A stretch of DNA of 64,000 bases. Origin: Nitrospira defluvii. GTDB lineage: Bacteria; Nitrospirota; Nitrospiria; Nitrospirales; Nitrospiraceae. A program made the translations under genes and the position numbers. Under the pieces are notes generated by a model, which worked only from the letters and a program-made list of their open reading frames with translations, was not told the DNA's origin and did no database searches. Positions within the stretch are counted from its first letter, which is position 1. Every line of letters starts with the position of its first letter. Of this stretch, positions 19,079 through 27,715 are shown piece by piece. The stretch lies in contig FP929003.1 of the NCBI GenBank assembly GCA_000196815.1, positions 3,061,501-3,125,500 on the forward strand, given 5' to 3'.

Positions 19079-19107
19079 CAGAACGGCCTGTTGTCGAGAG
19101 GATCATC

Positions 19108-20511
19108 ATGCTGGCGGATCGGCTTGCGAGTTATACCCAGGCCCTTTGTTACGACGACCTGCCCGGCGACGTGGTCCATGAGGTCAAGCGACGGATTCTG
19201 GACAGCGCCGCCTGTGCCTTCGGCGCCTGGAAGGCGACTCCCTGCCGGATCGCGCGTCACGTGGCACAATCCGCCAAAGTACCCGGCGGCGCAACAATCT
19301 GGGGGACGACTCAGAAGACGCTGCCGGACCTGGCCGCCTTCGCCAACGGCGCGTTGGTTCGCTACCTCGACTTCAACGATACCTATCTCTCGAAAGAGCC
19401 GGCCCATCCTTCGGACAACCTTGCTGCAATTCTCGCCGCCGGCGAAATAGCCCATGCCTCGGGCAAGCGGGTCATCCAAGCCATCGCCCTGGCCTATGAG
19501 ATCCAATGCCGGCTCTGCGACGCCGCCGCGTTACGCTCCCGTGGGTGGGACCATGTGACCTATGGATCCATCTCGTCCGCGCTCGGCGTAGCCAAAACGC
19601 TGAAACTGACGGAGGCGCAGACCACGCAGGCCATCAACCTGGCCGCCGTGGCGAACGTGGCGCTCCGGCAAACCAGAGTCGGTGAAGTATCTATGTGGAA
19701 GGCCTGTGCGTTCTCGAATGCCGCACGCAACGGCCTGTTCGCAGCCCTCCTAGCCCAACGCGGCATGACAGGCCCGTCCCCCATCTTCGAAGGCGAAAAG
19801 GGGTTCATGAAGCTGGTCTCCGGTCCGTTCGAGCTGCCGAGATTGGGCGGAGAAAGGGCTCCGGACGACAGGCCGGCATCGTTCAAGATTCTCGATTCCT
19901 ACATCAAGCATTTCCCGGTGGAATACCACGCCCAGACTGCAGTCGAAGCGGCGCTGGCTCTGCGAGCCGAGGTGATCAAGGCGGAGGGGGTCGATGCAGT
20001 CCGGCACCTGAGCGAGATTGAAATCGGCAGTTACGATGTCGCGATCGAAATTATCGGGCGCGATCCGGAAAAGTGGCACCCGACGACGCGCGAAACGGCC
20101 GATCACAGCTTCCCCTATTGTGTCGCTGTGGCGTTGCTGGATGGTCGCGTCACCTTGCATTCATTCGACCCTCGCCGACTCCGAGATGCTGCGCTGCAGG
20201 CGCTCATCAAGAAGGTGCATGTCGTGCCGCAGCCGGAATTCGCGGGCCGTTACCCGGGAGCGATGCCGACCCGCCTCACGCTGAGGACGACGACGGGAAA
20301 GGTGTACACGAGGCATGTAGACGTCCCCCTGGGCCATCCCGGCAATCCCATGTCGGACCAGGATGTGGAAGAAAAACTACGCCGGCTCGCATCGAGACGA
20401 ATCGGTCGCGCGCAGGCCGAGAAGCTCATCGGTTTCGTGTCGACCGTAGAGCGAGAGAAAGACATCGCCACCTTGATGCCTCTGTTGAGGGTGCCCCATC
20501 GTGATGCGTAA
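19108..20511 (+). CDS. prpD: MmgE/PrpD family protein, probable 2-methylcitrate dehydratase
   Basis: PrpD dehydrates 2-methylcitrate in the propionate-oxidising methylcitrate cycle. The 467-residue length is normal. Family features include RRILDSAACAFGAW, FANGALVRYLDFNDTY, HPSDNLAAILAAGE and WKACAFSNAARNGLFAA. ATG 19108 is chosen because GAGAGGA lies upstream and the protein begins there as in homologues. The stop overlaps the PrpB gene start, and PrpB and PrpC genes follow, which is why the PrpD rather than another MmgE-family role is assigned. Confidence 0.88.
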   Translation: MLADRLASYTQALCYDDLPGDVVHEVKRRILDSAACAFGAWKATPCRIARHVAQSAKVPGGATIWGTTQKTLPDLAAFANGALVRYLDFNDTYLSKEPAHPSDNLAAILAAGEIAHASGKRVIQAIALAYEIQCRLCDAAALRSRGWDHVTYGSISSALGVAKTLKLTEAQTTQAINLAAVANVALRQTRVGEVSMWKACAFSNAARNGLFAALLAQRGMTGPSPIFEGEKGFMKLVSGPFELPRLGGERAPDDRPASFKILDSYIKHFPVEYHAQTAVEAALALRAEVIKAEGVDAVRHLSEIEIGSYDVAIEIIGRDPEKWHPTTRETADHSFPYCVAVALLDGRVTLHSFDPRRLRDAALQALIKKVHVVPQPEFAGRYPGAMPTRLTLRTTTGKVYTRHVDVPLGHPGNPMSDQDVEEKLRRLASRRIGRAQAEKLIGFVSTVEREKDIATLMPLLRVPHRDA

Positions 20512-21445
20512 CCACGTTACTCCTTCAAAAGCACAACGCCTGCGTGAATTGCTGGCCGGCAGGACCGTGGCCATCCCCGGCGCCTGTAATGCCCTGACGG
20601 CCATGCAGATCGAGCGCGCCGGATTCGAGATCGTCTATGTGTCGGGAGCCGCGATCTCGGCCGCCCGGGGCCTGCCCGATAATGGATTGATCAGCTTGAC
20701 GGACATGACGAGGGAAGCGTCGGCCATTGCCCGGGCGGTGACACTTCCCACCATCGTCGATGGGGACACCGGCTATGGGCCGCCTTCGGTTGTACGGGAA
20801 GCCGTTCGGGAATTTGAGCGGGCCGGATTGGCCGGCATGCAGATCGAAGATCAGGAAGAGGCGAAGAAATGCGGCCATTTGTCAGGCAAACGACTGATTC
20901 CAACAGGTGACATGGTTGCCAAGATCGCAGCAGCCGTAGAAGCGAAACGCGATCGGGATTTCGTCCTTGTGGCGCGCACGGACGCACGGACCGTCGATGG
21001 GCTGCAGGCTGCCATTCAACGAGCCCTTGCCTATGCCGAGGCCGGCGCCGACGCACTCTTCCCCGAGGCCCTGCTCTCCGCGGACGAATTCCACACCTTT
21101 GCGTTGGAAATGAAGCGGGCAGATGTCCAGGTGCCGCTGTTCGCCAACATGACGGAGTTCGGCAAGACACCGTACTTGAGCGTGGACGAATTCGAGGCGT
21201 TGGGGTATCGCGGCGTGTTGTTTCCCGTCAGCACGCTCCGCGTCGCAGCCCTCGCTATTGAGAAGCTGCTGCGAGAACTCAGATTTTTCGGCTCTCAACG
21301 GGCTTGGCTCGATCACATGATGACGCGACAGGAGCTCTATAGTCTGCTTCGATACGAGGATGGGCAGGACCAGACAGGGAGGCCCCATGAACCAGGCGAT
21401 ACAAGAACAGCCCGGAACAAAAACCACGGAGCGTCTCCTCTATAG
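20501..21445 (+). CDS. prpB: 2-Methylisocitrate lyase (isocitrate lyase/PEP mutase superfamily)
   Basis: PrpB splits 2-methylisocitrate to succinate and pyruvate. The 314-residue protein has the catalytic KKCGHLSGK motif (Cys near residue 124), preceded by VDGDTGYG with a Mg-binding Asp and by MQIEDQEE. ARTDAR is also typical of the superfamily. The start is GTG 20501 or the adjacent ATG 20504; TTGAGG lies 10-13 nt upstream and the gene overlaps the prpD end. The C-terminus runs 59 nt into the citrate-synthase gene. Oxaloacetate hydrolase or carboxyvinyl-phosphonate mutase activity is less likely given prpC and prpD. Confidence 0.9.
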   Translation: MMRNHVTPSKAQRLRELLAGRTVAIPGACNALTAMQIERAGFEIVYVSGAAISAARGLPDNGLISLTDMTREASAIARAVTLPTIVDGDTGYGPPSVVREAVREFERAGLAGMQIEDQEEAKKCGHLSGKRLIPTGDMVAKIAAAVEAKRDRDFVLVARTDARTVDGLQAAIQRALAYAEAGADALFPEALLSADEFHTFALEMKRADVQVPLFANMTEFGKTPYLSVDEFEALGYRGVLFPVSTLRVAALAIEKLLRELRFFGSQRAWLDHMMTRQELYSLLRYEDGQDQTGRPHEPGDTRTARNKNHGASPL

Positions 21446-22565
21446 CCCCGGGCTTGAGGGGGTGATCGCGGGAGAATCGACCCTCTGCCAGGTGGATGAG
21501 GGAGAGGCAGGGCTTCGTTATCGGGGGTACGCCATCGGCGATCTGGCGGAATGGAGCCGCTTCGAGGAAGTGGCCCATTTGCTGCTGATCGGTCATCTTC
21601 CCACGCAGAACGAACTGGATAGTTTTTCCATACGGCTGAGAAGCCATCGAGTCCTGCCTGAGCCGGTGCAACGGTTTGTAGACCGCCTGCAACCCGGCCT
21701 GCACCCGATGGACGTGCTGCGAACCGGGATTTCGCTGCTGGGGCTCAGCGACCCCGACGCCCAGGACGGATCGCATGAGGCGAATCTCCGCAAATCCATG
21801 CGGCTGCTGAGCCAGATCCCGCTGCTGATTGCACACAGTTATCGAGTCATGTCCGGAACCTCGACTCAGAAACAGGACGAGAGTCCGGATTTTGCGCAGC
21901 ATCTGCTGCACCTGGTGGCAGGCCACAAGCACGGTGACATCGGTGCGGCCATGGCCCAGGTGCTGAATGTGTCGCTCATCCTGTACGCGGAGCACGAGTT
22001 TAACGCCTCCACCTTTGCGGCCCGCGTCACGGCCTCAACCCTCACCGATCTGCATGGCGCCATCACGGCAGCCGTGGCCACCCTAAAAGGCCCGCTCCAT
22101 GGAGGCGCCAACGAAGCGGTGGCGTCGATGCTCATCGAAATCGGCAGCCCTGAGAGAGCCGAGGCCTGGGTGCGAGAGGCGCTCGCGCAGAAACGGCGAG
22201 TCATGGGATTCGGGCATCGCGTGCTTCGGCAGGGCGACGCTCGATCAGCCATCATCCAGCGCCACGCCGAACGGCTCAGTCACCTCTGCGGCGACCACAG
22301 CTGGTACGACATCGCCTCCACCATCCACCGCATCATGCGGGAGGAAAAAGGACTCCATCCCAATCTCGACTTCTATACGGCCGTGGCCTACCTGCTGATG
22401 GGCATCCCGCGTGAACTGTCCACCCCGTTATTCGTCTGTTCCCGCATCACCGGCTGGTGCGCACATGTGATGGAGCAGCAGGAACATAACCGATTGATCA
22501 GGCCACGAGCCCTCTACACGGGGCCGGCACCGAGGACCTATGAGCCTCTTGACCGACGTCCATGA
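21387..22565 (+). CDS. prpC: 2-Methylcitrate synthase/citrate synthase
   Basis: The enzyme condenses propionyl-CoA (or acetyl-CoA) with oxaloacetate. In its 392 residues the catalytic triad is visible: His in GPLHGGANEAV, His in MGFGHRVLR and Asp in NLDFYTAVAY. VDEGEAGLRYRGYAI is the usual N-terminal segment of the short, hexamer-independent type. AGGGAGG lies just upstream of ATG 21387. It overlaps prpB at its start and the acyl-CoA synthetase gene at its end. Context makes methylcitrate synthase the main role; residual citrate synthase activity is common in the family. Confidence 0.9.
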   Translation: MNQAIQEQPGTKTTERLLYSPGLEGVIAGESTLCQVDEGEAGLRYRGYAIGDLAEWSRFEEVAHLLLIGHLPTQNELDSFSIRLRSHRVLPEPVQRFVDRLQPGLHPMDVLRTGISLLGLSDPDAQDGSHEANLRKSMRLLSQIPLLIAHSYRVMSGTSTQKQDESPDFAQHLLHLVAGHKHGDIGAAMAQVLNVSLILYAEHEFNASTFAARVTASTLTDLHGAITAAVATLKGPLHGGANEAVASMLIEIGSPERAEAWVREALAQKRRVMGFGHRVLRQGDARSAIIQRHAERLSHLCGDHSWYDIASTIHRIMREEKGLHPNLDFYTAVAYLLMGIPRELSTPLFVCSRITGWCAHVMEQQEHNRLIRPRALYTGPAPRTYEPLDRRP

Positions 22566-24261
22566 CCGGATCGAACAGGCCCGCGCGGTATCAGGATGTG
22601 CCCCGGAACTCCACTGGACCTCGTTCGCCGAGTTCTTCCGATCGCGCCTGTACGACCCGCGACTCGTCACCAGGAACTTTCTCACCTATTGCGACGACGA
22701 GCGGGGCCTGCGCCGAACCTACAGTTATGCGGAATTCGGCACGATCGTCGAACGGATGGCGGAGATGTTTCATGCGAGGTTCGGCCTGACCCGCGGCGAC
22801 CGGATCGCGACCCTGCTGTTCAACCATGATCTCACGGTGCTGATCTACTTTGCTGCCTGGACGTTGGGAGTCGCCGTCGTGCCGATCAATGTCGAAGAAA
22901 CATCCGAAAAGAAGCGGTATATCCTCACACATTCGGAGGCCTCGGTTGCCCTCTGCTGGCAGGATGGCTATGAGGAACTCACGGCTCTTCAGCCCATGCT
23001 GCCGGCCTTGCGGGAAGTGGTCGCCCTGGGGGACGGTGGCATCCTGGACGGGAAGGAGACCAGGGGAAAAAGCCGAAAAAACAGCCACGCCGTTGGAGCC
23101 CGCTTTGCCCCGGGCCCCTCCCGACTCGATGATCCAGCCTTGATCATTTACACATCCGGGACAACCGGGCAACCGAAAGGCGTCATCTTGACGGTTGCCA
23201 ATCTTCTGATCGATGCGGATGCCATCGCCGACCGGCATGGATTCGGTCTCACTGACCGTTTGATGTGCGTCCTGCCCGTCCATCATGTCAACGGCATCGT
23301 CGTCACTCTGATGACTCCGTTTTATTGCAAGGGAAGCGTCGTCCTGAACCGGAAGTTCAAGACCGGCAGCTTCTGGCGACGACTCCACGAAGAACAGGTG
23401 ACCGGTGTCAGCGTCGTCCCCACCTTGCTTGAGTTTCTGTTGGATACCAATGAAGACATCGCCGCCTATCGTCTGGATCGCTTCGGTGGAGCGATCTGCG
23501 GCGCCGGACCGCTGCTGAAGGACACGGCCCTGCGCTTCGAAGATCGTTTTGGATTCCCGATCCGCCATGGGTACGGCCTCTCTGAGACGACCTGCTATTC
23601 CTCTTTCCTCCCGAACGACCTCACAGGGGAAGAACATCGTCACTGGCTCACGGATTTCGATTTCCCATCGATCGGAACGGTCCTGCGTCACAACGAGATG
23701 GCGATTCTCGACGAGTCCGGTAAGCCGGTTCCTGAGCGCAAGCGTGGAGAAATCTGCATTCGGGGGCGCACAGTCTGCGCCGGCTATTTCAAACGGGATG
23801 ACGCGAACGAAGCCGCCTTCCAGTGGGGTTGGTTCCGTTCAGGCGACGAAGGCTTTTACATCGCCGACGACCGGGGATGCCCGTTCTTCTTCATTTCAGG
23901 ACGCTTGAAAGAACTCATCGTTCGCGGCGGCGTCAATATTTCCCCGTTGGAAATCGACGATGTGTTGAAGGGACACACGGCCGTGCAGTTCGCCATGGCC
24001 CTCCCCTTCGAAAATCGCTACTACGGCGAGGAAATCGCCGCCTATATCGTGCCGAAAGACCCGGCATCGCCCCCGACAGAGGCCGACATCCGCGACCATT
24101 GCCGCGGACGATTGCCGTTTGCGAAACAACCGAAAGTGCTGCTGATGGGTACGGAGGTGCCCTACACTTCCACCGGGAAACCCAAGCGCTTGGAATTAAA
24201 ATCCCGCTTGGCGGGCACCCTGGCCCAATATCGTGACACACAATTCAAAGATCCTGGTTGA
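22540..24261 (+). CDS. AMP-forming acyl-CoA synthetase
   Basis: The 573-residue adenylating enzyme has the motifs IIYTSGTTGQPKGVIL (near residue 203), GYGLSETT, GWFRSGDEGFY, the hinge SGRLKELIVRGGVNISP and a C-terminal YTSTGKPKRLEL with the catalytic Lys. Its start lies inside the end of prpC. The pathways encoded upstream release acetoacetate and use propionate, so acetoacetate, propionate or a branched short-chain acid is a plausible substrate. The sequence resembles the broad long-chain/ligase group rather than acetyl-CoA synthetase, so specificity is open. Confidence 0.85.
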   Translation: MSLLTDVHDRIEQARAVSGCAPELHWTSFAEFFRSRLYDPRLVTRNFLTYCDDERGLRRTYSYAEFGTIVERMAEMFHARFGLTRGDRIATLLFNHDLTVLIYFAAWTLGVAVVPINVEETSEKKRYILTHSEASVALCWQDGYEELTALQPMLPALREVVALGDGGILDGKETRGKSRKNSHAVGARFAPGPSRLDDPALIIYTSGTTGQPKGVILTVANLLIDADAIADRHGFGLTDRLMCVLPVHHVNGIVVTLMTPFYCKGSVVLNRKFKTGSFWRRLHEEQVTGVSVVPTLLEFLLDTNEDIAAYRLDRFGGAICGAGPLLKDTALRFEDRFGFPIRHGYGLSETTCYSSFLPNDLTGEEHRHWLTDFDFPSIGTVLRHNEMAILDESGKPVPERKRGEICIRGRTVCAGYFKRDDANEAAFQWGWFRSGDEGFYIADDRGCPFFFISGRLKELIVRGGVNISPLEIDDVLKGHTAVQFAMALPFENRYYGEEIAAYIVPKDPASPPTEADIRDHCRGRLPFAKQPKVLLMGTEVPYTSTGKPKRLELKSRLAGTLAQYRDTQFKDPG

Positions 24262-24282
24262 CCAGATCGGGTGAGGTCCCGC

Positions 24283-26193
24283 ATGAACACCCTCTTTACA
24301 GGTTTCGAACGGATCGAAGAAGCCCGCGAACGATTCACCGGAAAGAGTTTCCTGGCCGGTCTCTATGACGGCCGACCGGACTTCGACCTCTTGCTGACAC
24401 CTCCCGAACCACCGGAAGAGAAGGCCGCCGGCGAGGCCTTCTGCAAACAGGTCGAACACTTTCTGATCCACGAGGTGGACCCGGAGGAAATCGAACGCGA
24501 GGCCAAAATTCCTGAACGCGTCATCCAGGGACTGTTCAAGATCGGGGCCTTCGGCATGAAGATTCCCAAGGAATATGGCGGACTCGGCTTGTCCTATACG
24601 AACTACGGCCGCGTCCTGACCCTGATCGCCGGGTGGAGCAATATTCTGGCGCTGACGGTGGCCGTGCCGCAGTCCATCGGCATCGCCATGCCGATCCTCC
24701 TCTTCGGAAACGTAGACCAGAAGAAAAAATATCTCCCTCTCGTCGCGAAGGAAGCCATTTCAGCCTTTGCCCTTACAGAACCGATGACTGGATCGGATGC
24801 AGCCAATGTCAGAACCGAGGCGGTGCTGGATTCCTCCGGCACCCATTTCCTGGTGAACGGCGAAAAACTCTGGTGCACAAACGGACCGATTGCCCGGTAC
24901 CTCACGCTCGTCGCTCGCGTTCCGGCTCTGCGTGTAGAGTGCGAGGGAACGGTCGAATGGATTCCGGCTCCACAGGGACAGCGGGCGGACGATCACGTCC
25001 ACACGGCCTTTATTTTGGACATGGCCACACCGGGTGTGCTGGTGCGCCAACGCTGCCAGTTTGAAGGCTGTCGCGGGATTGAGAACGCACATATCGTCTT
25101 GAACAACGTGCGGGTGCCGGTCGAACAGGTGATCGGCGACATCGGCAAAGGATTAAAGTATGCCCTGACGATTCTGAACGTGGGGCGGGGCATCAGCATT
25201 CCCGCCATCTGCCTAGGCATGGCCAAACAGGCCTGGCAGCCGACTCTGGATCGGGCCAATAGCAGGGTCACGTTTCAGAAGCCCTTGGCAGAGCGGCAGA
25301 CGCAGCAAATCCGGATCGGGGACATGGCGGGCCACCTGTTCGCCATGGAAGCGCTGGCGCTGCTGGTCTGGCGTCTGGCCGATCAACACCGCTACGACAT
25401 TCGCATCGAAGCCGCAGTCGCCAAGATCTTCTGCTCGGAACACACGATCCGGTTCATCCGCGACGCGCAGACGATTTTCGGAGGGATGGGGTACGAAACC
25501 GCCGACTCCAAGCACGCCCGCGGGGAAGCCGCCTTCGGCATCGAACAACTCGTGCGCGATGCGGAGATGTATCGAATCGGCGAAGGCGCCACCGATATCT
25601 TGCGCCCCTTCGTGGTTCGCGAAGGGTTGAGCCCTCATCTGGATCGCGCCAAACGCTTCTATGCAGATGGTCTTTCCATACTCGAACAAACCCGGCAGGC
25701 GATGACGCTCATGCGCTTTTACCTGCCCTGGTACCTGCGACAATGGCGAAACCGGCCATTGCCGGGCCGTCGAGAACTCACTCACCTCCAAGTACGGCCC
25801 GCGGCTCTCTATGTGGAACGAACCAGCCGTCGGCTTTCGCGAGCAATTTTCTACGCCTTGCTGCGATTCCAGGCCTCATTTAGGGACGAGCAGCGACTGC
25901 AGAATACTATCGAATCCGTCGGCGAAGACCTCCTCGCCATATCGGCCACGGTGCTCTATGCCGAACAACAGACCAGGCTCGACGGGCACACCACCGTGTG
26001 GGAATTGGCCGATGCGTTCTGTGCTGCGGCGAAACAGCGAATTGAACAACGGCTCAAAGAGTTCCGGCATCACGGAGACACCACGGCCGCGACCACCGGG
26101 CGGCAAGCCCTCAAAGGGTACTATCCCACGCTGTCGGAGGGGATCGTTCGACGGCGTTTGGAGGACTATCGCCGTAACCGGCACATGACATGA
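24283..26193 (+). CDS. Acyl-CoA dehydrogenase, long VLCAD-like form
   Basis: The flavoenzyme introduces the alpha-beta double bond in acyl-CoA. At 636 residues it is far longer than short-chain enzymes (about 380) and resembles VLCAD/ACAD9 with an extra C-terminal helical domain. Visible are MKIPKEYGGLGLS, FALTEPMTGSDAANV (near residue 167), IFGGMGYETADSKHARGEA and the VLCAD-type catalytic base Glu in FGIEQLVRDAEMYRIGEGAT (near residue 421). GTGAGGT lies 5 nt before the ATG at 24283. It could be the isovaleryl- or acyl-CoA oxidising step of this run. The electron-transferring flavoprotein genes are not in the window. Confidence 0.9.
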   Translation: MNTLFTGFERIEEARERFTGKSFLAGLYDGRPDFDLLLTPPEPPEEKAAGEAFCKQVEHFLIHEVDPEEIEREAKIPERVIQGLFKIGAFGMKIPKEYGGLGLSYTNYGRVLTLIAGWSNILALTVAVPQSIGIAMPILLFGNVDQKKKYLPLVAKEAISAFALTEPMTGSDAANVRTEAVLDSSGTHFLVNGEKLWCTNGPIARYLTLVARVPALRVECEGTVEWIPAPQGQRADDHVHTAFILDMATPGVLVRQRCQFEGCRGIENAHIVLNNVRVPVEQVIGDIGKGLKYALTILNVGRGISIPAICLGMAKQAWQPTLDRANSRVTFQKPLAERQTQQIRIGDMAGHLFAMEALALLVWRLADQHRYDIRIEAAVAKIFCSEHTIRFIRDAQTIFGGMGYETADSKHARGEAAFGIEQLVRDAEMYRIGEGATDILRPFVVREGLSPHLDRAKRFYADGLSILEQTRQAMTLMRFYLPWYLRQWRNRPLPGRRELTHLQVRPAALYVERTSRRLSRAIFYALLRFQASFRDEQRLQNTIESVGEDLLAISATVLYAEQQTRLDGHTTVWELADAFCAAAKQRIEQRLKEFRHHGDTTAATTGRQALKGYYPTLSEGIVRRRLEDYRRNRHMT

Positions 26194-26308
26194 AGGAAGA
26201 CCCCGTCTCGCTCGCGAGTTCCAGTGCCGTCACTCAGTAACAGGCAGGCCGTATCGAGACAGACTCAGACCGATGCGGCTGCGATAGAAATCAGCCGTGA
26301 GGTGCCGC

Positions 26309-26479
26309 ATGGTTACGATCATCGGCCTCGTTACAATCGTTGCACTGGTGTGGTTGCTGGCTTGGGCCATGGGATTGGAGAGTGACTCGGAACGGAGAAG
26401 AAGAAAGTCCGCCTCGTCTGCCGAGGCCCTCACTCATAACAACCTCGCAGCCGAACGGCAGACTCGCCGGGCGGCCTAG
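26309..26479 (+). CDS. Small single-span membrane protein
   Basis: The 56-residue product begins with a hydrophobic helix (MVTIIGLVTIVALVWLLAWA) followed by a basic, hydrophilic tail rich in Arg, Ser and Ala, so an N-out/C-in inner-membrane protein is likely. The ribosome site GTGAGGTG precedes the ATG with the same arrangement as in the acyl-CoA dehydrogenase gene. It lies 115 nt after that gene and is the last plus-strand gene before convergent MscS. I do not recognise the family. Confidence 0.5.
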   Translation: MVTIIGLVTIVALVWLLAWAMGLESDSERRRRKSASSAEALTHNNLAAERQTRRAA

Positions 26480-26580
26480 CAGCGGCCGGTCACCGGTTTC
26501 CCAAACGACCATGGAGACGCCTGGTTCAGGCTTCCGGTCAGCACGGTCACCGGACTCCAGCGGACTTTTTCCACATTCGG
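26480..26580. terminator. Convergent intergenic stretch with hairpins
   Basis: This gap between the catabolic run and the convergent MscS gene holds two short inverted repeats with CCGGT/ACCGG arms (26486-26496 and 26534-26553) and short T runs (26497-26499 and near 26565). They may end transcription from both sides, but neither is a classical hairpin plus U-tract. Confidence 0.25.
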
Positions 26581-27513
26581 CTAGACCTTCTGAAGCCCCA
26601 GGCCTGCAACCACCTCCACTTTGAACGGAGGACTGGCCTCTCCCATACACAGAGTCTGATGCGGGAACGGGATCTCGATGCCCTGCGCGTCAAACGCCTT
26701 CTTGAGCCGTCGCCGGTATTCGCGTCCGACCTTCCACTGTTCGAGCGGCTTCGTCTTGATCCGCGCGCGAATCGTCACGGCACTATCGGCAAAATTCTCA
26801 ACACCCACCACTTCGATCGGCTCAATCATCAGCGAGCCCAGTTCCTGATCATGGCGCAATTCTTCACCGACCGCCTGCATCACCGCCACCACCCGATCGG
26901 TATCCTCCCGGTACGCCACGCCCATGTCCAACACAAAGGCCGACCAGTCCTTGCTCATATTCGACAGGGTGTTGATGCCGCCGTTGGGAAACACGTGGAC
27001 CACGCCGGAGAAGTCCCTCAGGGAAATCGTTCTGAACGTGATCGTCTCAACCTGTCCGCCGGTTCCATTGATCACGGCCACATCTCCCAACCGGATGTGA
27101 TCCTCCAGGATAATGAAAAATCCACTGATCAAGTCCCGCACCAAATTTTGCGCGCCGAACCCCACCGCCAAGCCGAGTATCCCCGCGCCGGCCAGAATCG
27201 GCGCGATGTCCAATCCTACGACCTGCAACGATTCGATGATGACGACCGCCCAAATCGCCGTGAGTGCGATGGTCCTGAGGATTCCAGTGAGCGTCGCGGC
27301 GCGTTTGTGAGCCGTTCCGGACTGTTGATCCTTGGCGTCGCTCGTGAGAAACACCACCCGTTCGAGTTGTTGCAACCCCAAACGGGCGAATCGAATCGCG
27401 ACATACCCGACCACGAACACCAACCCGACCCGCAACAGGGCGATTCCCACGGTCGCGGAAATACTCAGGAGCCAGGGAAGGGCAGTCTGCAGGGATACGC
27501 CGCTCATCGTCAT
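26581..27513 (-). CDS. MscS-family mechanosensitive ion channel
   Basis: The protein would relieve osmotic downshock as an inner-membrane channel. From ATG 27513 it has 310 residues: three hydrophobic segments in the first 130 residues, the pore-lining helix in APILAGAGILGLAVGFGAQN, and the beta domain starting at LVRDLISGFFIILEDHIRLGD with VETITFRTISLRD and VFPNGGI. AAAGGAG lies upstream of the start; the frame extends 18 codons further without support. It is convergent with the catabolic run. Confidence 0.92.
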   Translation of the reverse strand: MTMSGVSLQTALPWLLSISATVGIALLRVGLVFVVGYVAIRFARLGLQQLERVVFLTSDAKDQQSGTAHKRAATLTGILRTIALTAIWAVVIIESLQVVGLDIAPILAGAGILGLAVGFGAQNLVRDLISGFFIILEDHIRLGDVAVINGTGGQVETITFRTISLRDFSGVVHVFPNGGINTLSNMSKDWSAFVLDMGVAYREDTDRVVAVMQAVGEELRHDQELGSLMIEPIEVVGVENFADSAVTIRARIKTKPLEQWKVGREYRRRLKKAFDAQGIEIPFPHQTLCMGEASPPFKVEVVAGLGLQKV

Positions 27514-27715
27514 TGAGGATCTCCTTTCGAATTGTCGGATGCAGCCCCTGACACCCGGGAGCCGCACTTCATTCCAATCAATGAGTCGCGTCGGTGCCTG
27601 AATCGGTTGGTCTCAAGCACGCCGGACCGGGTGGCATGAACGCCCCGGAGGCGAGCTGCCAGGCTGAAATTTCCGGCGTCGATCACAATCCCTTTCACGC
27701 CGCCCGCAGAGATGT

